Positions 1 to 9,015 of a stretch of 64,000 nt of DNA are shown piece after piece. This DNA is from PNON01 sp964387025 (lineage in GTDB: Bacteria > Chloroflexota > Anaerolineae > Anaerolineales > Anaerolineaceae): the NCBI GenBank assembly GCA_964387025.1, contig CAYLUZ010000010.1, positions 1 to 64,000 on the forward strand, read 5' to 3'. The position numbers were made by a program, and so were the translations under genes. The notes beneath the pieces are model-generated. The model saw nothing but the letters and a program-made list of their open reading frames with translations, did no database searches and had not been told where the DNA came from. Position 1 is the first letter of the stretch; the number at the start of each line of letters is the position of its first letter.

Positions 1-505
1 TCTTTTCAGAAGCATGCATCACTGCTGTGGCAATCCCATCATAACAACCGCAGCGACAAAGGTTTCCTGAAAGCGCTTCACGCACTTCATCCATGGTCGG
101 TTTGGGGTTTTCGTTGAGCAGTGCCCGGGTTGTCATGACAAAACCGGGTGTGCAGTAACCACATTGTAGTGCGGTGCCGTGTCCAGGTTCACTCTGCTCA
201 GAAAAAGCTATGATCACCGGATCATCTTTCGGCAATCCTTCTATGGTGAGGATTTCCCGGCCATTGGCTTCCACTGCGAAAAGCATGCACGAGAGAACGG
301 CCTTCCCATCCATGATGACGGTACATGCTCCACACGCACCCTGGTCACAGCTAACCTTTAAGCCGGTATAACCAAGGCGCTCCCGTAGAAACGCTGAAAG
401 GGTGGTTAACGGCTCGAGATCACGCCCGACCTCAAATTCCCGCCATTCACCATTGATACGGATGGTAATCTTATCAATTGAAGAAATTCCTGGTGTGTCT
501 GCCAA
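1..505 (-). CDS. Molybdenum hydroxylase (xanthine dehydrogenase family) 2Fe-2S subunit, partial
   Basis: Small iron-sulfur subunit that passes electrons between the molybdopterin subunit and the FAD subunit in xanthine dehydrogenase, CO dehydrogenase and aldehyde oxidoreductase-type enzymes. The frame is open to the window edge, so the last few residues are missing. It shows the plant-ferredoxin cluster Cys at residues 53, 58, 61 and 73 (CDQGACGAC) and the second cluster Cys at 115, 118, 150 and 152 (CGYCTPG, then CRCGCY). The start is a TTG at 505, chosen because AGGAGG lies five bases upstream and no ATG fits. The length (at least 168 residues) matches the family. The catalytic subunit is not in the window, so the substrate cannot be named. 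Confidence 0.93.
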   Translation of the reverse strand, partial: MADTPGISSIDKITIRINGEWREFEVGRDLEPLTTLSAFLRERLGYTGLKVSCDQGACGACTVIMDGKAVLSCMLFAVEANGREILTIEGLPKDDPVIIAFSEQSEPGHGTALQCGYCTPGFVMTTRALLNENPKPTMDEVREALSGNLCRCGCYDGIATAVMHASEK

Positions 506-866
506 TTAGGCCTCCTAAATGATAAATTCTAAACAGTTTCGATACCTATCTGAAAATATATCCTTCAAGTAGATCGCTTAATCCTGATTGCAATACTTAG
601 GTATACCTGGTGAATTGTTTTCGACAGAAATTAAAGCACAAACAGAAAAAAATGGAACTGGCGTGATGGGTGCATAGTGATAATTCATAACCATTTTTTT
701 GAATAAAAATAATTATACATGATTATGCAAACCCATTATCTTGGTCGATCAACATCAATTATATCGATGTTCATGGATTTAAATCAGGAAAAGGTACCTA
801 TTTACAAGGGAGTACAGCGTTGTCCATCCCGATCATTCCAACAGATGGAATTGTAATAATTATCCT
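506..866. other. Intergenic region between hybD and the 2Fe-2S subunit gene
   Basis: No gene is visible in these 361 bases. The part nearest the 2Fe-2S gene should hold its promoter. A short inverted repeat (AACATC, nine bases, GATGTT) lies near 747-767 and could be an operator, but nothing identifies the factor. I see no clear hairpin plus T-run terminator after hybD. Confidence 0.5.
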
Positions 867-1319
867 TTATCCAATTTCAGCCTGAACTTGTTGAATCAAG
901 TTTTCAACCTGGCTCTCAACCAATGGTGAAAGCTCGATTCCTGTATCGAGGCTATATGCTTCGACACAGTAGATGACTACCTCCTTCGGGTAAATATTTG
1001 ATAGTTTTGCAGCAAATAACAATTCCGGTAAACCGATCTCGTGGGGTGAGGTTTTTATAGATAAGTAAGCGGGTACTTTTTCTCCTGTGATCCTCGTAAG
1101 CTTACCCGGAGATTGATTTGGTTTGGCTGCATCCAGCACGATCAATCGATCAATACCTTCCAGGTATTGCAGTAGATCCAGTCCACAGGTTCCACCATCG
1201 ATCACCTGGACAGACTCATCAATTTTCACCTTTTCCTGCAGCAAACGGACGGCGTGGATGCCCACGCCGTCGTCTGAAAGAATCAGGTTTCCTACACCAA
1301 GGATGAGAGTGCGTTGCAT
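867..1319 (-). CDS. hybD: Hydrogenase maturation endopeptidase, HybD/HyaD family
   Basis: Protease that removes the C-terminal tail of the [NiFe] hydrogenase large subunit once nickel has been inserted. The 150 residues open with the family motif LGVGN. Acidic residues at 16/17, Asp63 (in VLDAAKP) and His93 (in SPHEIGL) match the three nickel-sensing ligands of E. coli HybD. The start lies 13 bases after the hybC stop, in the same operon, and no strong Shine-Dalgarno is visible. Its substrate should be HybC from this operon, which still carries a 16-residue tail after the last cofactor Cys motif. Confidence 0.93.
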   Translation of the reverse strand: MQRTLILGVGNLILSDDGVGIHAVRLLQEKVKIDESVQVIDGGTCGLDLLQYLEGIDRLIVLDAAKPNQSPGKLTRITGEKVPAYLSIKTSPHEIGLPELLFAAKLSNIYPKEVVIYCVEAYSLDTGIELSPLVESQVENLIQQVQAEIG

Positions 1320-1332
1320 ATTTTGTTTTGAA

Positions 1333-3051
1333 TTAATCCATCACCACCACGCTGGTGATCTCTTTCCCGTCCGGATCCAGTATATGGACTGCGCAAGCCA
1401 TACAAGGATCAAAAGAGTGGACTGTTCGCAGGATCTCAACCGGCTGCTCGGGGTCTGCCACTGGTGTTCCAATTAGCGCAGCCTCATAAGCACCGGGTAA
1501 GCCTTGTGCATCGCGTGGAGAACCATTCCAGGTCGATGGCACAATTGCCTGATAGTTGGAGATCTTGCCATCCTTGATATGGATCCAGTGTCCTAATGCT
1601 CCACGCGGTGCCTCTGTCCAACCCCACCCCATTGCTTCAGCAGGCCAGGTGGATGGATCCCAGTGCACATTCTCATGGATTTTTTGGTCGCCTGAACCAA
1701 TATTGGCTGCCAGTTCCATCGTCCACGGCGCCAATTGTTCTGCAAGAACAGCTGATTCTATACACCGCGCCGCCACCCGGCCAAGAGTTGAGAATAATGC
1801 TTCAGCGGGGGCATTCAACTTTGATAATACTGCATCAACATAGTATTTTACGCGTTCATGTCCAGACACATATGCGATGAGCATCCGGGCAAGTGGACCC
1901 ACTTCCATGGATTTATTATCATAACGTGGGGCTTTCAACCACGAATACTTCGCTTCAGTATCCAAAAAGTCATACGGCGGTTTTGGACCAGTATAGCTGG
2001 GATTGGTTTGCCCTTCTGACGGATGTATTCCAGCTTTTTCATTATCGTATGTGTACCAGGAGTGGGTAACATATTCGCTGATCATTTTTGGGTCAAGAGG
2101 GTAAATTTTGGTGAGGTCTCTCCCAAGGATTATGCCGCGAGGGAAAAAAAGATGGGTTGGATCATTCGGGTCAGCGCCATCCACAAGTGGAAGATCGCCA
2201 TAGGAGAGGAAGTTGCCCAAACCTTCACCCAATCCTGCCCATTCCAGATAGAATGGAGCTACTGCCAGTACATCCGGTAAATAGACTTTGTCTACAAAAT
2301 CCTTTGCTTTGGCAAATAAACCTAACAATTGAGCGATCTTATCCGCATTGATTGCCGCCTGGCTGTTTGGATCCACTGGTATTGACATTCCACCAACCAG
2401 GTATGTTTGAAGATGTGGATTCTTAGCACCAAGAATGGCATGTGCCTTGACCACTTCCCGCTGCCATTCAAGCGCTTCCAGGTAATGGGCAACAGCCATC
2501 AAATTCGCTTCCGGCGGTAGCTTATAGGCAGGATGGCCCCAGTACGCATTACCAAACAATCCTAGCTGACCGCTGTCTACAAACGATTGGATGCGTTTTT
2601 GAACAGTGCGGAAATAATCCTCGCTGGATTTATCCCAATCGGAGATGGATTGTGCCAGATCCGATGTGGCTTTTGGATCGGCTAATAATGCTGAAGTGAT
2701 ATCCACCCAATCCAACGCATGTAAATGGTAGAAATGAACCACATGGTCCTGAATATATTGGATGGCTTCAATAATATTACGAATAAGACGGGCATTTTTT
2801 GGGATCTGTATCCCAAGAGCATCTTCGACAGCTCGCACGGAGCTGAGTGCATGTACCGTCGTTCAGACACCGCAAATTCGTTGAGCGAAGGTCCAGGCCT
2901 CCCGTGGGTCCCTCCCTTTCAGGATGAGCTCAATTCCGCGGAACATTGTGCTGCTGCTCCACGCCTTTGTAACAAAACCACCTTCCACCTCCACCTCAAG
3001 TCTCATGTGTCCTTCAATGCGGGTGATCGGATCTATTGCTATCTTTGTCAT
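1333..3051 (-). CDS. hybC: [NiFe] hydrogenase large subunit with in-frame TGA (possible selenocysteine)
   Basis: Catalytic subunit of a periplasmic, membrane-bound Hyb-type uptake hydrogenase. Read through the TGA it has 572 residues, a normal family length. Residues 1-62 carry RIEGH (Glu13) and end in RICGV. Codon 63 is TGA (2865-2863), and the same frame continues with TTVHAL and on to the C-terminal DPCMAC (Cys550, Cys553) and His556, after which HybD should cut. The TGA stands exactly where the second Cys of CxxC belongs, the residue that bridges Ni and Fe. The start ATG follows AAAGGAG. Automated callers would give two fragments: 3051-2863 and a false GTG start at 2838. Either the TGA encodes selenocysteine, or a single-base nonsense change or sequencing error has hit one codon of an otherwise intact gene. 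I favour selenocysteine because of the hairpin just downstream. Confidence 0.85.
2829..2865 (-). promoter_or_regulatory. TGA codon and SECIS-like stem-loop in hybC
   Basis: On the coding strand the TGA (2865-2863) is followed by 17 bases and then by a perfect 6-bp stem, CAGCTC (2845-2840) with GAGCTG (2834-2829). The stem closes a five-base loop, CGTGC. Known bacterial SECIS elements sit within the coding sequence just after the UGA, with an apical loop roughly 16-37 bases away and a G among the first loop bases. Here the loop begins 23 bases after the TGA and its second base is G. The hairpin could still be chance, because the codons here also encode a conserved protein segment. Confidence 0.5.
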
Positions 3052-3077
3052 AATTTTTCTCCTTTAATAGATAAAAA

Positions 3078-4226
3078 TTAGAGCTGTTTCAATGCTTCCG
3101 GTTTTGGTTCCGGAAACAGAGGTAGAAAACGGACTGCTGCATCAAAAATGATTATTCCCAGGCAGGTCAATCCAATTGATACTGCAATCTCAGACCAAGC
3201 CGGGATATAAAGGGCTCCATCCATAAACACTAGGGCTGTATTAATACGATTGAGGATCAATCCACCCATCGTGTACCAGGCTGCCCAGATAATTCCATTA
3301 GCGGTATTCCTTGTCTTGGGATCGGCAAACATCAGCATCGGGATGACCGCTCCCCCGAAAATCTCGATGATATATAAAATAGAAGCAAGATCACCTTTCA
3401 AAAGATATATATATTTGCCGGTGATAATCAGCTCTCCGATCTTTAAAATAACATAGAGACCCATTATGTATGGTACGGCTTTGGTTAAGCTCGAAACAAG
3501 TTTTAATTCAAACCGGTACCCATACGTTCGAGCAGAATGGAAGGATTCAAACACGACCATAGCCATTCCAGCAGCTATGGCAGAAAGCAAGAAGTAAACC
3601 GGCAGCAATGGTGTGTACCATAACGGGTGGATGCGGTATGGCATGATCGTCATCATCGTTCCGAGGGTAGATTGGTGCAATGTGGAAAGTGTGACTCCGG
3701 CGATGATCAATGGTATCGTAATACCGTGGATAATCTTAAGGGGTACTTTCCAATGCAAACTTTCAAAAAGCAATGGACTGAATTCCAAAGCGAGAACAGT
3801 TGAATATAACATCACACACCAGCCAATTTCAAATAATGGCGAGTGGATATTGTTATAAATGATCAGGTGCCAGATCCGGAGTGGAAAACCGAGATCAGCC
3901 AGAAGAGTTAATGCAGCCAGGATGTAGCTAATGAAACCAGTCAGGATCGTCGGACGGACAATTGGATAGAATTGTTTTAGGTTGAATATATATACAATCG
4001 CTGCCAAAGTAAAAGCCCCGGCAGCTAATCCAATCCCTGCCATCATATCAAAACTGATCCAAATACCCCAACCACGCAGATCGCTTAGGTTAGTAGTCGC
4101 GCCTAAACCATAAATCCAGCGATATGCTGCCACACCCAGCCCAAGTGCTCCAACGATCCAGATGAAGATCATCCCCGGGCCAACCCGGTAACGCCGCAAG
4201 CGGATATCACCCATTCGTGCGGTCAT
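3078..4226 (-). CDS. hybB: Hydrogenase membrane subunit HybB (NrfD/PsrC family)
   Basis: Integral membrane quinone-reductase subunit that anchors the hydrogenase and passes electrons from HybA to menaquinone. About 380 residues with roughly nine to ten hydrophobic segments, the usual size for the family. AAGGAGG lies just before two consecutive ATGs (4229 and 4226). The second has the better spacing, so I chose it; choosing the first adds one Met. The gene overlaps the end of hybA by about 20 bases, which suggests translational coupling. The stop is 26 bases before hybC. Confidence 0.92.
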   Translation of the reverse strand: MTARMGDIRLRRYRVGPGMIFIWIVGALGLGVAAYRWIYGLGATTNLSDLRGWGIWISFDMMAGIGLAAGAFTLAAIVYIFNLKQFYPIVRPTILTGFISYILAALTLLADLGFPLRIWHLIIYNNIHSPLFEIGWCVMLYSTVLALEFSPLLFESLHWKVPLKIIHGITIPLIIAGVTLSTLHQSTLGTMMTIMPYRIHPLWYTPLLPVYFLLSAIAAGMAMVVFESFHSARTYGYRFELKLVSSLTKAVPYIMGLYVILKIGELIITGKYIYLLKGDLASILYIIEIFGGAVIPMLMFADPKTRNTANGIIWAAWYTMGGLILNRINTALVFMDGALYIPAWSEIAVSIGLTCLGIIIFDAAVRFLPLFPEPKPEALKQL

Positions 4227-5094
4227 CATGCACCTCCTTACCGTCTTCGTTACGGTGGGTGTAGAAATACGTAGCTGTCAACAATCCACTGACTACAGCT
4301 ACCACCCAGGGCACTGCCAACATATACGGCCAATCATAAGAAGGCAGCGAACGTGAGCCCAGATCGTGGAACCCAAGTTTACCCATCGATACTCCAGCTA
4401 TATAAAGCATATCAGTACCGCCTGCTTCTGTTTCTCCATATACATGATCGATATACCGGTTTTGATCCTGAGTGCGACTCCGGGCAGTGGCCAACATCTC
4501 GCCTCTTTTTCCGTAGATCAGAGCTCCGGTCGGGCAGGCATCACCACAGGCAGGGTTTTGACCTTTGGCCAGCCGATCAGCGCAAAAGTCGCATTTCTGG
4601 ATCTTTGGTGAATTGGAATACCACTGCGCTTTTGGAATATAGAATGGACAAGCGGCCATGCAATACCGGCAGCCGATGCATCTTTCTGCATGATACACCA
4701 CCGGTCCTGTATCGGTTTTTTCAAGCGCTGCCACGGGGCAAACCGAAACACACGCCGGTTCGATGCAATGCATACACTGGGCTTTCACAAAAGATGTACC
4801 TTCGCCTCCCTGGTACAGCTTAATCAAAGTCCATACATCTGCACTGAGATCTGTGGGGGCTTCATGTATCTTTTCAGCATCCGTCACTGGAGGAAGATTG
4901 GATCGCCTTTTACATGCCACCTGGCATGCCTTGCAGCCGATGCATATCGTTGCATCGTATAGCATTGATGCATTTCCATCAGCGGACACTGTTTTATTAA
5001 TTTTTTTAATGGTGGAAGTGGCAGGATCAGTAAAAGCCAATCCACCTAAACTCATACCGGTAATTTTAAGAAAATCCCTCCGATTGATGGCCAT
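4207..5094 (-). CDS. hybA: Hydrogenase 4Fe-4S ferredoxin subunit HybA
   Basis: Periplasmic electron-transfer subunit between HybO and HybB. The N-terminus carries a twin-arginine signal (NRRDFLK, residues 4-10) and a hydrophobic stretch. Four Cys clusters follow: CIGCKACQVAC, CMHCIEPACVSVC, CIGCRYCMAAC and CDFC...CGDAC, the pattern of a four-[4Fe-4S] HybA/DmsB-type protein. A single hydrophobic helix near residue 265 (in PWVVAVVSGLL) anchors it in the membrane. It has 295 residues and lies 12 bases after hybO in the same operon. Confidence 0.93.
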   Translation of the reverse strand: MAINRRDFLKITGMSLGGLAFTDPATSTIKKINKTVSADGNASMLYDATICIGCKACQVACKRRSNLPPVTDAEKIHEAPTDLSADVWTLIKLYQGGEGTSFVKAQCMHCIEPACVSVCPVAALEKTDTGPVVYHAERCIGCRYCMAACPFYIPKAQWYSNSPKIQKCDFCADRLAKGQNPACGDACPTGALIYGKRGEMLATARSRTQDQNRYIDHVYGETEAGGTDMLYIAGVSMGKLGFHDLGSRSLPSYDWPYMLAVPWVVAVVSGLLTATYFYTHRNEDGKEVHDDRTNG

Positions 5095-5106
5095 TTTAAT
5101 CCTCCA

Positions 5107-6261
5107 TCATTCCACGTGCGATTCTGGCGGTTCTTTAGCACTATTGGTTTGCTCATCCAATTTTTGTGCCTTTTCCGCCTGTTCAGTCATCATTTTGTAC
5201 GCAAATGCTCCTGCCGCACCTGCGATGATACCCAATGTTCCACCGGCAATTGCTGCACCAACAGGTGATATCTCATTTTGAGGGGGTATTATGGCAGGGA
5301 ACAATGCTGGAGGAGTAAAGTTGGCTAATTCAATGGGTTCATAAGTCGGAATATCCCAGAACCCGGGTTCTGAACAGCCGATACATGGATGACCTGCTCC
5401 AATAGGCCAGTTAACACCTTCGTTAAAGCGGACTGTCGGGCAGTTATGGTAGGACATGGGTCCTTTGCAACCCATTTTATACATGCACCAACCTGCTCTA
5501 TGCCCTGCATCACCCCATTCCCTAACGAATTCTCCGGCATCAAAATGTCCGCGCCTTTCGCAATTATCATGAATGAGATGACCAAACGCAAAAAGCGGCC
5601 GATGTAAATTATCCATTTCTGGTAAGCTGCCAAAGGTCAAAAAGTGAACAACAGTTGCCGTCAGGTTTACAGGATTCATGGGACAGCCAGGAATGTTTAG
5701 GACAGGCTTATCTTTGACAAGGTCCATCACACTGACTGCCTTGGTCGGGTTGGGAACTGCCCGCGGAATTCCGCCAAAAGTTGCACAATTTCCTACAGCA
5801 ACCACAGCTATGGCGTTTTTGGCTGCTTCTTCCAGTAATTGAACGGATGATTTGCCGCTAACACAACAATACACACCCTCATCACCCTGCGAGATTGAAC
5901 CTTCGACTACCAATAAATAACCCCCAGCTGCAATTGTTGCCTGCTTGGCTTCTTCTGCGCGTTTGCCGGATGCCGCCATGATCGTTTCGTGGTAATCAAC
6001 TGAAAGAATATCGAGTACTACCTCGGCAGCTGTCGGGCTGGAAGACCTTAAAAATGCCTCACTGCAGCCAGCACAATCCAGCAGTTCAAGCCAGATCACC
6101 GGGGTTCGTTTTGCGCTGGTTAATGCTTTCTTAATTAATTCTTCCGAACCCTTCGGTAATGCTAGCGCTCCGGCCATTAAACTGCAAAATGCCAGAAAAT
6201 CGCGTCGAGAAACTCTTTGCATCGTCTGTACATCCAGAATATCTTGAGTCTGAATTGCCAT
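5107..6261 (-). CDS. hybO: [NiFe] hydrogenase small subunit HybO
   Basis: Iron-sulfur subunit that pairs with HybC and carries the electron-transfer clusters. It has a twin-arginine signal (SRRDFLAF, residues 18-25), the proximal cluster motif LLDCAGCSEAF, further Cys in IPGCPMNP and CKGPMSYHNCP, and a C-terminal membrane helix (residues about 335-355). It ends in a Glu/Lys-rich cytoplasmic tail. I chose the ATG at 6261 because GGAGG precedes it by four to five bases; a further in-frame ATG 30 bases upstream has no such site. First gene of the operon hybO-A-B-C-D, the same order as in E. coli. No hyp maturation genes are in the window. Confidence 0.94.
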   Translation of the reverse strand: MAIQTQDILDVQTMQRVSRRDFLAFCSLMAGALALPKGSEELIKKALTSAKRTPVIWLELLDCAGCSEAFLRSSSPTAAEVVLDILSVDYHETIMAASGKRAEEAKQATIAAGGYLLVVEGSISQGDEGVYCCVSGKSSVQLLEEAAKNAIAVVAVGNCATFGGIPRAVPNPTKAVSVMDLVKDKPVLNIPGCPMNPVNLTATVVHFLTFGSLPEMDNLHRPLFAFGHLIHDNCERRGHFDAGEFVREWGDAGHRAGWCMYKMGCKGPMSYHNCPTVRFNEGVNWPIGAGHPCIGCSEPGFWDIPTYEPIELANFTPPALFPAIIPPQNEISPVGAAIAGGTLGIIAGAAGAFAYKMMTEQAEKAQKLDEQTNSAKEPPESHVE

Positions 6262-6497
6262 AAGCCCTCCAAAAAGGATTGATGGATACAACCAGAACTA
6301 TTATTTAATTTGGGAGTAGTGGGAAATGATGTTAGTGTGTACCAATAAACACAATAAAATGATTAGTATTTGAAAATTTTAGCACTTCATGCAGGGGATT
6401 ACAATACATTTTTTGACGAATATTAAAACTAAATGAGAGGAGTATGCGATTTATAAGCATAACGGAAAAATCACATCCTTTTACCAACATTATTTTT
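6262..6497. other. Intergenic region upstream of hybO
   Basis: AT-rich, 236 bases, between the CobW-type gene and hybO, both on the minus strand. It must hold the hyb operon promoter. I could not pick a convincing -35/-10 pair, and I see no clear terminator for the upstream operon. Confidence 0.5.
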
Positions 6498-7571
6498 TCA
6501 GATACTTATGTGATAAGTGGGTTTTGGCTCACCCGGGTGAAAACTTGAAAGAGTATCAACTGTAAAATGAAGATTGCTGTAATTAAGTTTTTCGGCGATG
6601 AGATCCGCCAGCAGCCTTGCTTGCATCTCAACCCTTGCATTGATCAGAAGGGAACATTCTCCCCGGATAACAGGTGGTACCAGGCTCATCCATTCTGTAT
6701 CCGCCAAGGTGGTAATGCTGATTTTCGTGCTGCCGGAATCCTGGTGAATAATAAATTTAATATGGCCAATTCCTGCCCTTCTTTCCCTCAATTCGTCCAG
6801 CAAAGATTGAACGAATAATATAAAATCCATTCTGAAATTATTATTTGGTGTCATGATCCGGATGGTTTGATCCAACCAGGCTAATTGATTTTCTCCACTG
6901 GCATAACGCAGATAATCAAGATTCAAGCTGGTTCCAATCTGGTTCGGAGTTTCTTTATCCAATAACTTCACCCAGGAGGAAATTTCTTCCTGAAATAAAG
7001 CAGAAATAAACAATTTATCAAGAGTCGGCCAGCGGGTATATACCAAAACCCTAAGTTGTTCCAGCTCTTCGGGTTTGAGCAGATCGACTTTATTGACGAG
7101 CAATATGCCTGCTTCTTCCAACTGTTGATCAAATATATAGGTGATATCTTCACTGAAAGGCAGGGATTCGCCTCTCAACCTGCGCAGGAGTAAACGACAA
7201 TCTGCAAACACCGAAAGGCTGAGAGGGTGAACATTTTTTTCAGCATATTTAAATAACGGGTTTATTACAGTAGCAACGAGGTCAGCACACGATCCGACAG
7301 ATTCTGCAAAGATAATATCTGGACTAATTTGGTCGTTAAGAATATCGATCTGTGAATTTAGTTCCTGGTAATTGCAGCAGAAACATCCTCCAGTTACTTC
7401 AACTGTTGGGATCTCATTGAATTTTATAAAAGCAGTATCAACCAGGTATTTGCCCTGGTCATTTGTGATCACACCCACTTTTTTACCGGCTGCCATAAGT
7501 ATCCTGCAAGCCTGAATGATCGCAGTTGTTTTGCCCGACCCAAGAAAACCACCCACCAGATGGATTTTCAT
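6498..7571 (-). CDS. CobW/G3E-family GTPase
   Basis: P-loop GTPase of the G3E family, whose members deliver or insert metals or help load metal cofactors (CobW, HypB, UreG, MeaB). Walker A is GGFLGSGKTT (residues 7-16). The CobW-type CxCC metal-binding motif GGCFCC lies at 61-66 and the guanine-specificity motif NKVD near 158. Length 357. The ATG overlaps the stop of the URO-D/thioredoxin gene by four bases (ATGA), so the two are coupled. The partner suggests a role in loading or repairing a corrinoid or zinc methyltransferase. A link to the nearby hydrogenase is also possible, but the operon structure argues against it. Confidence 0.85.
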   Translation of the reverse strand: MKIHLVGGFLGSGKTTAIIQACRILMAAGKKVGVITNDQGKYLVDTAFIKFNEIPTVEVTGGCFCCNYQELNSQIDILNDQISPDIIFAESVGSCADLVATVINPLFKYAEKNVHPLSLSVFADCRLLLRRLRGESLPFSEDITYIFDQQLEEAGILLVNKVDLLKPEELEQLRVLVYTRWPTLDKLFISALFQEEISSWVKLLDKETPNQIGTSLNLDYLRYASGENQLAWLDQTIRIMTPNNNFRMDFILFVQSLLDELRERRAGIGHIKFIIHQDSGSTKISITTLADTEWMSLVPPVIRGECSLLINARVEMQARLLADLIAEKLNYSNLHFTVDTLSSFHPGEPKPTYHISI

Positions 7572-8962
7572 AGAAATTTTTTGATTTCATTCAGAAGTTC
7601 ATTGTTGCCGGGGATGATCGACGAATACTTCAATTTTCCGTTTATATACAGGCTGGGGAGGTTCTTTATGCCCATTTTCATTACCCGGGCAACATTTTCC
7701 GGCTTTGTAAATTTGTATTCGATTAGATCCACCTGTCCATTCAATTCGCCAACAGCTCGTTGAGCTGCCCCTAGCATATAACCACATGCCGCACAGGTAT
7801 CTGAATCCAGGGTAAACACTTCAACCAGGGGAGTTTTCAAACTGGCATAATCGGGAATGGATACTTCTATTTCTTCAAAAGATTTGCTGTGGTAATCCAC
7901 CAACATTTCACGAATCTGGTCCGGATTTCTCACAGCCTGAACAATTCCGATCACATTTTCGATAGGCGTATCAAACGGCATATCGCAGCCCGGGGACAGG
8001 ATAAAGTTATTGGGTTTCATAAAATTACTGGGATCGCGCAGATTTTTTAACAAGTCAACAACGAATTTCATATTATCCCGCTGGTTGCCTAAAAGCAGTT
8101 GTGTGGTCAAAGGAATATTCCCGCCAATAGTCACGTTGTACCAGTCAGTGATCTGCTTGGCTGCTACCAGGTTGATATTCTCATCCACTGATATAGAATC
8201 CGGGAGAGTTTGACACATCAACTCCAGGTTTTTTGTAGCGTCCCCACACACAAAAAATGATGAAAATCCACCCATTTCCCTTATTGATTTAAAGATGTAA
8301 GAGAAGGGTGCGGATAGAAATTGTTTGAAGTGCCTTGGTGAAACCTGCGAGACAACCGGATCGACAACAGCGATGACATCCATCCCCGCTTCGATATAGA
8401 ATTCTGCCATCCTGACTGCTGTATCCTTGCAATAATCGAGCAATTCCTTTAAATAATCGGGGCTATCGAATGTGTCCATAAAAATCTCAGTCCCGCGTAA
8501 ATGGGATGCCAGGGTCAGTGGTCCAGTGATCAGTCCATAAAGAGCTGTCCTATCGCCCCGTTCTTTTTTCATTTTCCCCATCACATCCAATATCATGGGC
8601 AGTCTGCCATCCGTTTTTTCCGGCAAACTGGCAGGGATCTCTTTCCTTGTCTCAAATGGATGGGAAGCCACCATGGGAGGTCCGTTTTTCGTCCAGACCA
8701 ATTCGCACCCGAGTATTTCAGCTTCGATTTGAAGGTCGAAGATGATAGGTTGACCATCCGGATCATAAACATCATTTACTTTCATTAAGGATTGAAACAG
8801 TTTGTTTTCGTCTGTCAGAACATCCTGGGCAGAATATGACATCAATTTCCCTGCATGCACTCCTGCGAATGGAACCCATGGTACCGCATCCATTTTTTCA
8901 TGGCGTAAGGTTGCCAGTAATAGTTCTTTCCCGCTTATTTGGTGATGTGTAGTGTTGTTCAT
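7568..8962 (-). CDS. URO-D family methyltransferase fused to a C-terminal thioredoxin-like domain
   Basis: Residues about 10-370 are a uroporphyrinogen-decarboxylase-fold domain of the MtaA/CmuA group, which move methyl groups between corrinoid proteins and thiols such as CoM. The family sites GNIPLTT and SPGCDMPFDTP are present. In the usual HxC zinc motif the sequence is FFVCGD, so the His is replaced by Phe. Residues about 380-464 form a thioredoxin/glutaredoxin-like domain with CAAC (Cys390, Cys393) and a cis-Pro motif NLPSLYING. The ATG at 8962, 11 bases after GGAGG, is preferred over a TTG at 9016. It is first in a two-gene operon with the CobW GTPase and faces a LacI regulator. The substrate is unknown; methylated or methoxylated compounds are an inference. 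Confidence 0.85.
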   Translation of the reverse strand: MNNTTHHQISGKELLLATLRHEKMDAVPWVPFAGVHAGKLMSYSAQDVLTDENKLFQSLMKVNDVYDPDGQPIIFDLQIEAEILGCELVWTKNGPPMVASHPFETRKEIPASLPEKTDGRLPMILDVMGKMKKERGDRTALYGLITGPLTLASHLRGTEIFMDTFDSPDYLKELLDYCKDTAVRMAEFYIEAGMDVIAVVDPVVSQVSPRHFKQFLSAPFSYIFKSIREMGGFSSFFVCGDATKNLELMCQTLPDSISVDENINLVAAKQITDWYNVTIGGNIPLTTQLLLGNQRDNMKFVVDLLKNLRDPSNFMKPNNFILSPGCDMPFDTPIENVIGIVQAVRNPDQIREMLVDYHSKSFEEIEVSIPDYASLKTPLVEVFTLDSDTCAACGYMLGAAQRAVGELNGQVDLIEYKFTKPENVARVMKMGIKNLPSLYINGKLKYSSIIPGNNELLNEIKKFL

Positions 8963-9015
8963 TTGTGATCCATCCTCCAAAATTTTCTTAATGTTGGTAT
9001 CTTGTTGATAAATCA

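Noticed and set aside
2682..3081. Plus- and minus-strand frames overlapping the hybC TGA region (for example the GTG-started 501-residue frame)
   Set aside because: The GTG at 2838 is an internal Val codon (SSVRAVED) of hybC; the other frames are antisense shadows.
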